Assembly (NCBI GenBank): GCA_026706895.1
Contig: JAPOXW010000013.1
Location: 62,001 to 126,000 of the forward strand
DNA from: Gammaproteobacteria bacterium
Lineage (GTDB): Bacteria; Pseudomonadota; Gammaproteobacteria; Poriferisulfidales; Poriferisulfidaceae
DNA: 64,000 nucleotides
Direction: 5' to 3'
The notes under the pieces were generated by a model. That model searched no databases and was not told the origin of the DNA. It worked only from the letters and a program-made list of their open reading frames with translations. Below, in pieces: positions 26,044 to 39,998 of the stretch; the stretch's first letter is position 1; every line of letters starts with the position of its first letter. The translations under genes were made by a program, and so were the position numbers.

Positions 26044-26963
26044 CCAAACTCTTCCCTGAAACGTTCCGTTAGTTCGGCCAAGGTCGTGGTGTGGTTTTGC
26101 GCACCCTGGTGCTTGATTTTGCAGGACCCCATCAGTGAGCCGAGACGTCCACAGGTCTCCCAGTCCATGTCATTCAGGATGCCGTACAGAAGTCCGGCCC
26201 GGTAGGCGTCACCGCACCCGGTCGGATCCACATCCTGTTCCACCGGTACCGCCGGGATCTCCAGCATTGGTTGGCCTTTCAGATAGATGCAGGACCCCCG
26301 CTCGGAATGCGTCACGATCACGGCTTCGAGTCGTTCCGCCAACTGTTCGATCGTCAGTTCACTCTTTTTCTGCATTAGCTCCGCCTCGAAACCGTTGAAT
26401 GCCGCCCAGGTCGCCTGCTCCACGAAGCGCAGGAAATCCTCTTTCTGGAACATCGGCATCCCCTGCCCCGGATCGAACAGGAACGGAACCCCAGCCTCCG
26501 CCATCTGTTGCGCGTGTTCGATCATGCCGGTCCGGCCTTCGGGGGAAATCAGGCCCAGACGCACGTCGGTCGGGTCCACTTCCTGCTCATGGCAGAAGTC
26601 CATTGCGCCCGGATGGAAGAGCGTGATCTGGTTGTCGTCGAGATCGGTCGAAATGAACGCCTGGGAAGTGAATCGGTCTCCCAGTTCCTTGACCCGGCTG
26701 CGCGAAATCCCCTTTTCATCCATCCACGCGGCATAATCCTGGAAATCGCGGCCGACCGTCGCCATCGGATACCCGGTCACGCCCAGCAGGCCCAGGTTGT
26801 AGGCGATGTTTCCGGCGCATCCCCCGAATTCCCTTCTCATGTGCGAAGCCAAGAACGAAACGTTCAGATGGTCGGCCGCCTCCGGAAGGATGTTCTCCCT
26901 GAAACGCCCATCGAACCGCATGATGACGTCGTAGGCCAAGGAGCCGCAAATCAGTACCGACAT
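26028..26963 (-). CDS. PfkB-family carbohydrate/nucleoside kinase
   Basis: The 311-residue kinase starts MSVLICGSLAYDVIMRFDG, has the glycine-rich GGCAGNIAYNLGLLG, and the C-terminal PfkB signature DPTGCGDAYRAGLLYG with the catalytic aspartate. The proximal sequence pattern is most like adenosine kinase-type members, but substrate cannot be told. The frame extends upstream to 27167 across the M48 gene, without homology, so the ATG at 26963 is chosen. Confidence 0.87.
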   Translation of the reverse strand: MSVLICGSLAYDVIMRFDGRFRENILPEAADHLNVSFLASHMRREFGGCAGNIAYNLGLLGVTGYPMATVGRDFQDYAAWMDEKGISRSRVKELGDRFTSQAFISTDLDDNQITLFHPGAMDFCHEQEVDPTDVRLGLISPEGRTGMIEHAQQMAEAGVPFLFDPGQGMPMFQKEDFLRFVEQATWAAFNGFEAELMQKKSELTIEQLAERLEAVIVTHSERGSCIYLKGQPMLEIPAVPVEQDVDPTGCGDAYRAGLLYGILNDMDWETCGRLGSLMGSCKIKHQGAQNHTTTLAELTERFREEFGYSPE

Positions 26964-26997
26964 GGGAAAAAGAACTTCGAGGAACTTGGAGGCGTCC

Positions 26998-28095
26998 CTA
27001 TAGTTTATCGGTTTCGTTCCCGTCCGCGCTGAAAGCGGGCAAGTTTTCGTTGGGCAGCAACGGCAGTCCGGCCTTCCGTTTTTCTTCGACTTCTTCGATG
27101 GCTTCCTCCATGGCGAGGAAACGTTTTGCCGTCGAAGGGTGGGTCGTCCCCTCCAGATTGATCGCACGGGGATTCTCGGCGGCCATGCGTCGCCAGAACT
27201 TCATGGCGTTCCGGACATCGTAGCCCGCACGGGCGGCGTGATAGACCCCAACATAGTCTGCTTCGGCCTCAAAATCCTGGCTGTATGCCTGAGCACCGAT
27301 GGCGCGACCCGTTTCCGTCATGTCGATGCCTATGGCTGCTCCCACGAGGGCTCCTAGGAGAATGCCGATGAATTCGTTGCCCCGCTTGGATTCGATGTGT
27401 CTGCGGGTGTTGTGCGCCAACTCGTGCCCGATCACGGCGGCCAGCTCATCGTCGTCCTCGACGAAACGCAGGAACCCCGTGGTCACGTAGATACTGCTGC
27501 CATTGGCGAAGGCGTTGACTTCGTCGCTGAGCCCCCAGTGGACCGGGAATGCGCAGACTCGGTCCGGCTGCACAGCCACCGTACGCGTCCGGCCGTCCCG
27601 AACAATACCCAACCGGACTTCTTTCCCGCCCGATTCATCCAGTATTTCGACCAAATCCTCCATGGCGTCCTCGCCGTCGTCTAGGGTCTCTTCGTCCACC
27701 GCAGTAATCTTGTCTCCGACCCGGATGTCCGCACGCTCACCCGAAGAACCCGGCGTCACGCTGACGACGGTCAGGGCATTCCCGATTCCGAATTCCTCTT
27801 TCGCGATATCACGGTACTCCTCATCCATCTGTTCTGTCGTCCAGCCGCTGATGCCGAGACTGTAGGTGATGTCGGTGCCGCATAGTGCGACATTGTGGAA
27901 TAGAACGGGATAGGCAACCCGGGCGACGCGCGCCTCGGCATCGAGGGCATTCTGTATGACCGCAATGCGTTGCTTTCGTGCCTCCTCCGCGGCGGCCTTG
28001 TCGTCGATATCTGGAAAATCCGTAGTCGGGGCGCAGGCGGCCAGGGCGAAAATGGCCGCAATGCCGGCAACCGCATGTCTCAATGTAATCATCAT
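26998..28095 (-). CDS. M48-family metalloprotease lipoprotein with PDZ domain
   Basis: The start MMITLRHAVAG gives a signal peptide ending at the lipobox ALAAC. A PDZ-like domain (VTPGSSGERADIRVGDKITAVD) precedes the M48 catalytic helix VIGHELAHNTRRH and the third zinc ligand in EAEADYVGVY. It is probably a periplasmic quality-control protease similar in layout to BepA/LoiP-type enzymes but with a PDZ domain. The upstream in-frame extension to 28152 is rejected because it places residues before the signal peptide. Confidence 0.87.
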   Translation of the reverse strand: MMITLRHAVAGIAAIFALAACAPTTDFPDIDDKAAAEEARKQRIAVIQNALDAEARVARVAYPVLFHNVALCGTDITYSLGISGWTTEQMDEEYRDIAKEEFGIGNALTVVSVTPGSSGERADIRVGDKITAVDEETLDDGEDAMEDLVEILDESGGKEVRLGIVRDGRTRTVAVQPDRVCAFPVHWGLSDEVNAFANGSSIYVTTGFLRFVEDDDELAAVIGHELAHNTRRHIESKRGNEFIGILLGALVGAAIGIDMTETGRAIGAQAYSQDFEAEADYVGVYHAARAGYDVRNAMKFWRRMAAENPRAINLEGTTHPSTAKRFLAMEEAIEEVEEKRKAGLPLLPNENLPAFSADGNETDKL

Positions 28096-28177
28096 TCTGC
28101 GAGCAGACGATTTGACGCCTAATGATACTCCACGCTTGTGCACGATATACATTCGAAACAGGGCGCGGTACCCGGTT

Positions 28178-29533
28178 TTAGGAACTCAGCAAGTTTCTCG
28201 GTACAAATCCTCCGCTACGTTCGATCTGCCAACTGTAATACCCAAGCGTCAGGCTGCGCGCGATCATAAAACCGGTCAGCGCAAGCCACAACCCATGGTT
28301 TCCCAAGCTCCCCGTGACAAACCAAATTGCCAAGTAAACCCCGATTGACAAGACCATGCTGTTGCGCATCTCGCGGGTGCGAGTCGTGCCGATGAACAGC
28401 CCGTCCATCAGGAAAGGCAGCAGGCAGAACACGGGCAATGCGATAAGCCAAGGCAGGTAGACCGATGCCGCGCTTTGGACCTCGGGTAGCGAGGTCAACC
28501 AGTCGATGATGAAAGTTCCGGCCCCTGCGAAAAAACCGATCAGCAAAATCCCGATCAGTATGCACCAGAACAATGCGGAGGCGATAACCCGCTCGAACAG
28601 TTGCCGGTCCCGCATTCCGACCGCCCGTCCACACAACACTTCCAGACCGTGGGCAAAACCATCCATGCCATAGGCCGTGATGTAGAAGAAATTGATCAAC
28701 ACGGCATTGGCTGCCAGTACGATCGCCCCAAAATCCGCGCCCTGCGCCATGAAGAAGGCAAACGAAAACAGCAACAGGATCGTGCGCACGAACAGATGGT
28801 GGTTAACCACGAATAGGTTCTTCCACGCCAGTGCATCCCACAATCCGTGCATCGTCATCCGCGGCATGGGCTGGAGCATGCGCCGCAGAATCCAGACTCC
28901 CAGCAAAAGGCCGCTGTAGTTCGCCACCAAGAAGGCATACGCCACCCCCCGTGTCTGCAGGTCGAAGTAGAACACCAGCACCACGTCCAGCACCATGTTG
29001 ACCACATTGATCCAAAGCGCCAGATACAGGGGAGCCCGGGCATTCTGCATACCCAAGCACCAACCCCAGATCACCATGTTCAGCAATACGGCCGGCATGC
29101 TCCAAATGCAGATCTCGAAATACAGCTGGGAGTGCAGGTTGATTTCCTGCTCCAAGGCCAAGAGCGTGTAACTGACGTGCTGCAGCGGCTCTCTCAGAAG
29201 CACCACCACCGTCGAAATTAATACGGCAGACACCAAGCTACGCAGTAAGACCAGCCGAGCCTTGTTGGAATCATGAGATGCCTGCGCAGCCAATGCGGTC
29301 GTACTCATGCGCAGGAATCCGACGCCCCAGAACAACAATTGGATCAACGTTGATCCGACTGCCACCGCGCCCAGGTAGTAGGCCGCTTCCAGATGCCCCA
29401 TCACGAACGTATCGACCATTCCCAGCATGGGGGTGGCCAAACCGGTCAGCGTCATCGGCCCGGCGATCCGCCACAGGTGCAGGTGATCCTCCCGCGTTGG
29501 CAGGCGGCTTCGAAGCGATGCCAGAAGATTCAT
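28178..29533 (-). CDS. MATE-family efflux transporter (DinF/NorM-like)
   Basis: 451 residues with about 12 hydrophobic helices. Family features include IAGPMTLTGLATPMLGMVDTFVMGHL at the start and a repeat of this pattern in the second half (AANAVLINFFYITAYGMDGFAHGLEVLCGRAVG). The sequence is closest in style to DinF-type members. These export cationic or organic compounds using sodium or proton gradients. Divergent from thiE. Confidence 0.87.
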   Translation of the reverse strand: MNLLASLRSRLPTREDHLHLWRIAGPMTLTGLATPMLGMVDTFVMGHLEAAYYLGAVAVGSTLIQLLFWGVGFLRMSTTALAAQASHDSNKARLVLLRSLVSAVLISTVVVLLREPLQHVSYTLLALEQEINLHSQLYFEICIWSMPAVLLNMVIWGWCLGMQNARAPLYLALWINVVNMVLDVVLVFYFDLQTRGVAYAFLVANYSGLLLGVWILRRMLQPMPRMTMHGLWDALAWKNLFVVNHHLFVRTILLLFSFAFFMAQGADFGAIVLAANAVLINFFYITAYGMDGFAHGLEVLCGRAVGMRDRQLFERVIASALFWCILIGILLIGFFAGAGTFIIDWLTSLPEVQSAASVYLPWLIALPVFCLLPFLMDGLFIGTTRTREMRNSMVLSIGVYLAIWFVTGSLGNHGLWLALTGFMIARSLTLGYYSWQIERSGGFVPRNLLSS

Positions 29534-29624
29534 GGTTCTCAGTTACCTTGGCTACTTCTACAATACGGGGTCATGCGTTCATTGGCGCTTCATTCTTGGC
29601 CTGCCCCCGAAATTCATCGAATCC

Positions 29625-30245
29625 ATGGCTTTCCACCCGCACGGATTGTACGCGCTGACCCCGGACGATTGCTCTTCCCTGGCGGATGCCGTGGAGGCGA
29701 CCATCGCAGGCGGTGCCCGCATGATCCAGTACCGGGACAAAACCGTCGGCACGACGGAACGCGAAGCGCGCGCAAAAGCTCTGCTCGCGCTGTGCCGATC
29801 GCGAGGCATCCCGCTGATCATTAACGACGATCTTGACCTAGTGCTGGCCCTCGGCGCCGACGGCGTGCATCTGGGCGAAGACGACTGCTCCATCGCCGAG
29901 GCCCGGGAACGATTTCCAAGCGGATTGATCGGCGCCTCTTGCTACAATGATTTTGAACGTGCCCAAGCCGCCATTCGCTCAGGCGCCTCCTATGTGGCCT
30001 TCGGAAGTTTCTACGCCAGCCCCACCCGGCCCGACGCCGTCACCGCCCAACCCGACCTCCTGATGCGCGCACGTCGCGAACTGTCTGTCCCGGTCTGCGC
30101 CATCGGTGGAATCAACGTGGATAATGCGGCGCCCCTGATCCAATCCGGCGCTGACCTACTTGCGGTTTGCAGCGGAATCTTCGCGCAGCCGGATATCACT
30201 TCCGCCACCCAGGCAATCGCTCGCCAGTTCCAGGAAAATGGCTGA
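29625..30245 (+). CDS. thiE: Thiamine-phosphate synthase
   Basis: Joins the pyrimidine and thiazole halves of thiamine. The start [15 protein letters not shown] at 29625 matches the family; an upstream extension to 29532 does not. Motifs [50 protein letters not shown] and AIGGI are all present in a 206-residue protein. It overlaps hemL by 8 bases; this thiE-hemL pairing is common in gammaproteobacteria. No TPP riboswitch was seen upstream. Confidence 0.95.
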   Translation: MAFHPHGLYALTPDDCSSLADAVEATIAGGARMIQYRDKTVGTTEREARAKALLALCRSRGIPLIINDDLDLVLALGADGVHLGEDDCSIAEARERFPSGLIGASCYNDFERAQAAIRSGASYVAFGSFYASPTRPDAVTAQPDLLMRARRELSVPVCAIGGINVDNAAPLIQSGADLLAVCSGIFAQPDITSATQAIARQFQENG

Positions 30246-31530
30246 TTCCGACTGGTTTGACGCGGCCTGCTGCAAGATTCCCGGGGGCGTCAACTCTCCA
30301 GTTCGCGCTTTCGGTGCGGTCGGCGGGACCCCGGTATTCATGCAGCGCGGCGAAGGAGCATACCTCTACGATGTGGAGGGGAACTCCTATATCGACTATG
30401 TCGGCGCTTGGGGCCCGATGATCGTCGGGCACGCCCACCCTGCCGTGATCGAAAAGATCAAAAACACGGTGGATCAAGGCATCTGCTTCGGCACGCCGCA
30501 TCCGCTGGAGACCGAGATGGCGGAAAAACTGTGCCAGCGAGTTCCTTCGCTCGAAAAAGTGCGTCTGGTCAACTCCGGGACGGAAGCGGCCATGAGCGCC
30601 ATCCGGCTCGCACGCGGCATCACTGCCCGCGACCGGATCATCAAGTTCGCAGGCTGCTACCACGGCCACGCCGACGCCCTGCTGGTACAAGCCGGTTCCG
30701 GAGCCTTGACCCATGGCGTCCCTTCCTCGCCGGGCGTTCCCGCAAGCACCGTCGAACACACCGAGATCGCGCAGTACAACGATGCCGAGGAAGTGCGGGC
30801 GATTTTCGCCGACCGCGGCGACCAGATTGCCGCAATCATCGTCGAACCCATTGCCGGAAATATGGGTTGCGTATTGCCGGAATCGGGCTTCCTCGAAGCC
30901 TTGCGCGATTGTTGCAACCGCTACGGCAGCCTGCTGGTTTTCGACGAGGTCATGACCGGGTTCCGGGTCGGACCCGGCGGCGCGCAACAGCGCCTCGGCA
31001 TCCAGCCTGACCTGACCGTGCTGGGCAAAGTCATCGGTGGTGGCCTGCCAGTCGGGGCTTTCGGGGGTCGCGCCGAACTGATGGATCAACTGGCCCCGCT
31101 CGGACCGGTGTACCAGGCCGGAACCTTATCCGGAAATCCGATCACCATGGCGGCAGGCCTGGCGACACTGGAACTGACAGAGCAGGAAGGTTTCTACGAA
31201 ACACTCGGCGATTGCGCGGCACGTCTGGTGCAGGGTCTACGCGAACAGGCGGATACATGTGGAATTTCGTTCGAGGCAGTCGAAGCGACCGGTATGTTCG
31301 GCATTTTCTTCACGTCCGATGGCCCGGTCCGATGCTATGCCGACGTCCAATCCTGCCAAGCCGAAAACTATCGACGCTTTTTCCACCATATGCTGAAACA
31401 GGGCATCTATCTCGCGCCCTCCAGTTACGAAGCAGGATTTTTGTCCAGCGCGCATACCCATGAAGATATCGACCGGACCGTCGAGGCTGCGCGCATCGCA
31501 TTCGACGCGATGCGCCAAGAAAATCAGTGA
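30238..31530 (+). CDS. hemL: Glutamate-1-semialdehyde 2,1-aminomutase
   Basis: PLP enzyme making 5-aminolevulinate in the C5 heme pathway. The start at 30238 ([23 protein letters not shown]) overlaps thiE. The PLP lysine lies in [33 protein letters not shown] is the cofactor aspartate region. 430 residues, normal length. The 3' end overlaps the convergent ABC exporter gene by 7 bases. Confidence 0.96.
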   Translation: MADSDWFDAACCKIPGGVNSPVRAFGAVGGTPVFMQRGEGAYLYDVEGNSYIDYVGAWGPMIVGHAHPAVIEKIKNTVDQGICFGTPHPLETEMAEKLCQRVPSLEKVRLVNSGTEAAMSAIRLARGITARDRIIKFAGCYHGHADALLVQAGSGALTHGVPSSPGVPASTVEHTEIAQYNDAEEVRAIFADRGDQIAAIIVEPIAGNMGCVLPESGFLEALRDCCNRYGSLLVFDEVMTGFRVGPGGAQQRLGIQPDLTVLGKVIGGGLPVGAFGGRAELMDQLAPLGPVYQAGTLSGNPITMAAGLATLELTEQEGFYETLGDCAARLVQGLREQADTCGISFEAVEATGMFGIFFTSDGPVRCYADVQSCQAENYRRFFHHMLKQGIYLAPSSYEAGFLSSAHTHEDIDRTVEAARIAFDAMRQENQ

Positions 31531-33338
31531 CGCTGCCCTGAGTACAGCTTGGAGTACAGGCCGTCCTGATCCATCAACTGCTGCGGACCGCCTTGCTCGA
31601 TGATCTTCCCATCCTCCATCACGTAAACGTGGTCGGCATGCCGCACGGCGCTTAATCGGTGCGCCACGATCAGCATCGTGCGTCCCTCGAAGCGGGTAAA
31701 CAGCTCACGATGCAAACGATCTTCAATCTGAGTATCCAGCATGGATGTGGCCTCGTCCAGGATCAGGATCTCCGGGTCCATTAGCACGGTCCGGGCAATC
31801 GAGAGGCGTTGCCTCTGGCCCCCCGAAAGCCGAACTCCGTCCACTCCGAGTTGAGTTTCCAGTTTCTGCGGCAACGCCCGCGCCCATTCCCGGAGCTGGG
31901 AAACCCGCAAGGCTTCCCACAGCGCATCGTCGGACAGGGATTGCCCCAGAGTCAGATTCGATCGAAGGGTATCGTTGAACAGGGTCGGGTGCTGGAGCAC
32001 GATCGCGACATTTTCCCGCACCGTCTCGAAGCCGATCTCCCGTACGGATCGTCCCCCGAATCGGATCTCGCCCGAATCGACCGGATACAAGCCGAGCAAA
32101 ACCTGCATCAGGGTCGATTTCCCGGCTCCACTAGCCCCCACGAACGCCACTTTCTCTCCCGCCGCCACCCGCAGGGTGATGCCGTTCAATGTCGGCTGCT
32201 CGGGAATGAAAGAAAAATGCACGTCTTCAAGTTCCAAGGACGTGGTGGGAACAGCATCGAACGGATCGTGGACGTGAGGATACCGGGGCTCTTCCTGAAA
32301 CTTCAGAATCCGGTTGACCCGATCCAACGCGGCAGATGCCGCGTAATAGGCGTATTGCACGCCGAGTAACTCCTGCACGGGCGCAATCATGAACCATAGG
32401 TAGCCGAACACCGCCATCATCTCCCCGATGCTGAGGTCGGAAAACACCACCATCAACATGCTGACCGCACGGAAGATGTCGAAACCGAGCAGGAACACAG
32501 TGCCCGAGGCCCGATTCGCCATCTCACTCTTCCAGAAGTAGGCCGTGGACCAGTCGCGGACGCCCCGCGCCTCGTCCATCACGCGAAGAATGTAATGACG
32601 TTCCCGGTTGTGTGCCCGAATCTGATGGATCCCATCCAGAGTTTCGGCCAGAGACTGCTGAAAGTGTTCGATCGCAGAATTCTCTTGCTTTTTCAATTCC
32701 TTGACTCGCCGCCCCAGCACAATCGTGAAATAGATCACCAGCGGATTCATGCACAGAATGAACAGCGCCAGACCCCAGTGCAACCACAGCAGTACAGCCG
32801 CCGTCCCGATGATGGTGAGGCCGGCCACCACGAACTTGCCCACGGTGACAGCCACGAAATCGTCAATGGTCTGCAGGTCCGTGACCAGGTGAGCCGAGAC
32901 CGTGCCACTGCCCAGGGTTTCGTATTCGGACAGGCTGGTTCGTTCGAGTCGTTGCAGCAACTGGCAGCGCAACCGGTACACCATGTCTTTCGAGACGGTT
33001 GCCAGTTCCCGCACTTGGACCGCATACAACAGGGTCGACGTGACCCGCAGCAGGATTGCCACGAGCAGGATCACGCCGACATACAGGATCGGGCCGTGCC
33101 ATGGCTCGGGCGACCACGCTTGGATCAAGGGAACCAGGAAGGCCGGCTGCTCCAGCAGAACCTCGTCCACCAGCAGGGGCATGAGCAACGGTAGCGGAAC
33201 ACTGGCGGCCGTCGCGGCGATCGCCACCAGGTGCGCGTCAATCAACTGCCGGCGATGGTGCCGGATCAGGTAGACCAGATAGCGAAGGGTGTATTCCTTA
33301 GGTGGCTTGCCTTCGACAACCTGCGCCGTTGCGGTCAT
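31524..33338 (-). CDS. ABC exporter, fused membrane and ATPase domains (MsbA/lipid-exporter-like half transporter)
   Basis: The 604-residue half transporter has six membrane helices in residues 30-320, then an ATPase with Walker [10 protein letters not shown], signature [10 protein letters not shown] and Walker [11 protein letters not shown]. No peptidase or C39 domain is present. The substrate is unknown; lipids, peptides or drugs are all possible. It is coupled by a 4-base overlap to an upstream thioredoxin-like gene, an uncommon pairing that may hint at a cysteine-containing cargo. Confidence 0.85.
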   Translation of the reverse strand: MTATAQVVEGKPPKEYTLRYLVYLIRHHRRQLIDAHLVAIAATAASVPLPLLMPLLVDEVLLEQPAFLVPLIQAWSPEPWHGPILYVGVILLVAILLRVTSTLLYAVQVRELATVSKDMVYRLRCQLLQRLERTSLSEYETLGSGTVSAHLVTDLQTIDDFVAVTVGKFVVAGLTIIGTAAVLLWLHWGLALFILCMNPLVIYFTIVLGRRVKELKKQENSAIEHFQQSLAETLDGIHQIRAHNRERHYILRVMDEARGVRDWSTAYFWKSEMANRASGTVFLLGFDIFRAVSMLMVVFSDLSIGEMMAVFGYLWFMIAPVQELLGVQYAYYAASAALDRVNRILKFQEEPRYPHVHDPFDAVPTTSLELEDVHFSFIPEQPTLNGITLRVAAGEKVAFVGASGAGKSTLMQVLLGLYPVDSGEIRFGGRSVREIGFETVRENVAIVLQHPTLFNDTLRSNLTLGQSLSDDALWEALRVSQLREWARALPQKLETQLGVDGVRLSGGQRQRLSIARTVLMDPEILILDEATSMLDTQIEDRLHRELFTRFEGRTMLIVAHRLSAVRHADHVYVMEDGKIIEQGGPQQLMDQDGLYSKLYSGQRH

Positions 33339-33700
33339 GAAGCGGAGCGTTCTCTGATTTGATCGTGAATCGGCTTCATGTCCAGCGCTTTCGCCTTCTG
33401 CACCAAGTCTTCCAGTTGGACGATGGACAGCGCCCCCGGCTGCGCAAACAGTTGAATCTGCTCGCGGAACAGCATCAAGGTGGGAATCGAGCGGATCTGA
33501 AACGCCTGGGCCAATTCCGTTTGCTCTTCGGTATCAATCTTGCCGAAAACAGCGTCCGGATGGTTCCCCGCCACCGTCTCGAACACTGGCGCGAAACTCT
33601 TGCATGGCCCGCACCATTCGGCCCAGAAATCCACCACCACGATGTCGTTGTTGTCGACGGTATCGTTGAAATTTTCCTTGGTCAGCTCAATGACACTCAT
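33335..33700 (-). CDS. Thioredoxin-like protein
   Basis: The 121-residue protein has a thioredoxin fold with the active site WCGPC and cis-proline SIPTLMLF. The C-terminal tail is about 15 residues longer than in TrxA. No signal peptide, so cytoplasmic. It is the first gene before the ABC exporter, overlapping it by 4 bases. Confidence 0.9.
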   Translation of the reverse strand: MSVIELTKENFNDTVDNNDIVVVDFWAEWCGPCKSFAPVFETVAGNHPDAVFGKIDTEEQTELAQAFQIRSIPTLMLFREQIQLFAQPGALSIVQLEDLVQKAKALDMKPIHDQIRERSAS

Positions 33701-33726
33701 TTGAGTCTCCTAGGCTCCAAGCGCCA

Positions 33727-35073
33727 TCACAGACGCGATTCCAGATGTTGACAAATATCCGATCCTGCACGATTGCTCATGACCAGGACGACCCCGCCGG
33801 ATGCGAGTTGCTCACGAATCTGCGCTTCCAGAGTGGCCAGGTCGGTCGTGACGCTAACCTGCCCGTGAGCCTGCCCCCATTCCGCGGCATCCCACTGCAT
33901 CTCCTGCGACACGTGCAACCAGTTCCGGTCCGCCTCCTTCAAGGCTTCGGCAAGGGAATCCCGGTGTACGCCCAGCCGCATACTGTTCGAAGCCGGCTCG
34001 ACTACCGCAAGAATTGGCTGATCCGGATGTCGTTCTCTCACGGCTTCGATACTCGCACGTATTTCGGTCGGATGATGGGCAAAATCATCATACAGGTAGA
34101 CTCCCCCGTTCCGGGTGGGACGCTGTGTCAGTCGACGCAGAACGCCTTCGAAAGATGCCAGCGCATCGGCTGCTGTCTGCACCGGGATGCCGGCATGTGC
34201 CGCCGCCGCCACAGCAGCTGTAGCATTCAATGCATTGTGCATTCCCAGAGGTTGATGGCCTTGCGCCACGTAGGCCGCTCCGTCATACTGGATCATCAAC
34301 TCCTGCCCGGCTTGCCACTGGCAGCACCAGTCACTGTCTTCCTCGAAGCCGAACGTCTCCACCGGGGTCCAGCACCCCATGTCCAAGACCTTCTGCAGGT
34401 TCGGGTCGCCCGCCCGGCACAGGATGCGGCCTTCGCTCGGAACCGTACGCAACAGATGATGAAACTGGCGCTGAATGGCCTCAAGGTCGTCAAAAATGTC
34501 CGCATGGTCGTATTCCAAGTTGGTCAGGACCAGCGTCCGCGGACAGTAGTGGACAAATTTCGACCGCTTGTCAAAAAATGCCGTGTCGTATTCATCGGCC
34601 TCGATCACAAAATGCGGCGGTTGTCCGGCCTGGGCACTTTTCTGCGTCCGTGCAGCCACTCCTCCGATCAAATATCCCGGAGATCCACCCGCTTCTATCA
34701 GGATATGCGCCAGCATCGCGCTGGTCGTGGTCTTGCCGTGCGTGCCTGCGACCGCCAGCACCCAGCGCTCACGCAGCAGGTGGTCCCGAAGCCATTGGGG
34801 ACCCGAAACGTACGGGATCGAACTGTTCAGCAACTGCTCGACGATCGCATGGCCCCGGCTCATCACGTTGCCCACGACCACGCAATCCGGAGGCGGTTCC
34901 AAGTGAGACCACTCGTAACCGACGCGGCACTCCACCCCGGCCTGTTCCAGTTGGGTGCTCATGGGAGGATAAAGCGCAGCATCAGAGCCGGTGACCCGAT
35001 GCCCACACTCGGAAGCAATCCGGGCAATACCGGCCATGAAGCTTCCGGCTACGCCCAAGATATGGAGATGCAC
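33727..35073 (-). CDS. mpl: UDP-MurNAc:L-Ala-gamma-D-Glu-meso-DAP ligase Mpl
   Basis: Recycles murein tripeptide by joining it to UDP-MurNAc. Mur-ligase features are HLHILGVAGSFMAGIARIA at the start, the ATP loop AVAGTHGKTTTSAMLA, IEADEYDTAFFDKRSKF and DDFAHHPTEI. A GTG at 35073 gives a start equivalent to characterised Mpl proteins; the upstream frame is arginine-rich and lacks homology. 448 residues. With anmK it makes two murein-recycling genes in the window. Confidence 0.94.
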   Translation of the reverse strand: MHLHILGVAGSFMAGIARIASECGHRVTGSDAALYPPMSTQLEQAGVECRVGYEWSHLEPPPDCVVVGNVMSRGHAIVEQLLNSSIPYVSGPQWLRDHLLRERWVLAVAGTHGKTTTSAMLAHILIEAGGSPGYLIGGVAARTQKSAQAGQPPHFVIEADEYDTAFFDKRSKFVHYCPRTLVLTNLEYDHADIFDDLEAIQRQFHHLLRTVPSEGRILCRAGDPNLQKVLDMGCWTPVETFGFEEDSDWCCQWQAGQELMIQYDGAAYVAQGHQPLGMHNALNATAAVAAAAHAGIPVQTAADALASFEGVLRRLTQRPTRNGGVYLYDDFAHHPTEIRASIEAVRERHPDQPILAVVEPASNSMRLGVHRDSLAEALKEADRNWLHVSQEMQWDAAEWGQAHGQVSVTTDLATLEAQIREQLASGGVVLVMSNRAGSDICQHLESRL

Positions 35074-35092
35074 GCTGACTGGATTGCGCCGC

Positions 35093-35857
35093 CTATCTGG
35101 CGAACACCCACTCCGTTTCCGTCGACATCTCCGGAGAATACCGGTAGCCCCCGTCGGTGAATCCGGTAATCGCATCCACCTTGGTCAGGCGGTTCTTGAT
35201 GATATAGCGGGTCATCATGCCCCGCGCCTTCTTGGCAAATAATCCGATGACTCGGTACTGGCGGCCTTTTCGCTCCTTGAACACCGGAGTGACGACCGGC
35301 ACATCGAGCCCTTCCGGACGAACTGCCTTGAAGTATTCCTGGGAAGCCAGATTGACCAGCACCGAACCTTTCTGGCCGGACAGCGCCTCGCAGAGGCCCT
35401 CGGTAATCCGGTTGCCCCAGAATTGATACAGGTTGTCGCCACGCGAAGTCCCCAGCCGGGTTCCCATTTCCAGCCGATACGGTTGAATCAGATCAAGCGG
35501 GCGCAACAGGCCATAAAGACCGGACAGGATGCGCAAGTGCTTCTGCGCGAAGTTCAGGTCCTGCCGAGTGAAGTCCCCCGCGCCCAATCCCGTGTAGACG
35601 TCTCCCTTGAACGTCAATGCAGCCGGACGGGCGTTATCCGAGGTAAACGGGGTCTTCCACTGATGGTAGCGATCGAAGTTCAGGTTGGCAATCTTCATGC
35701 TCACGCGCATTAGTTCCGCGATGTCGTCCGGAGACAACTCGCGAAGGCAGCGGATCAACTGGCGAGATTCCTTCAGGTAATCCGGTTGCGTGCAGGTCGC
35801 AGCATCCGCGCACGCCTCTGGATCCAGTGTCTTGGAGGGGGAAAGGACGACTAACAT
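35093..35857 (-). CDS. yaaA: YaaA family (DUF328) peroxide-stress protein
   Basis: The 254-residue protein begins MLVVLSPSKTLD and has GDVYTGLGAGDFTRQDLNFAQ, LSGLYGLLRPLDLIQPYRLEMG and KKARGMMTRYII, all hallmark blocks of YaaA. In E. coli YaaA limits free iron during hydrogen peroxide stress and binds DNA. The ATG at 35857 is the family start. It lies between lpxA and mpl on the same strand. Confidence 0.95.
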   Translation of the reverse strand: MLVVLSPSKTLDPEACADAATCTQPDYLKESRQLIRCLRELSPDDIAELMRVSMKIANLNFDRYHQWKTPFTSDNARPAALTFKGDVYTGLGAGDFTRQDLNFAQKHLRILSGLYGLLRPLDLIQPYRLEMGTRLGTSRGDNLYQFWGNRITEGLCEALSGQKGSVLVNLASQEYFKAVRPEGLDVPVVTPVFKERKGRQYRVIGLFAKKARGMMTRYIIKNRLTKVDAITGFTDGGYRYSPEMSTETEWVFAR

Positions 35858-35888
35858 GATCGAATGATGGGCAGTCCCGAAACTCCGA

Positions 35889-39990
<4,102 letters not shown>

Positions 39991-39998
<8 letters not shown>

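Noticed and set aside
29534-29624. TPP riboswitch before thiE
   Set aside because: The gap is only about 90 bases and lacks the conserved THI-box core.
33745-35160. 471-codon open frame antisense to mpl
   Set aside because: It lies exactly over a full Mur-ligase gene and carries no family motif.
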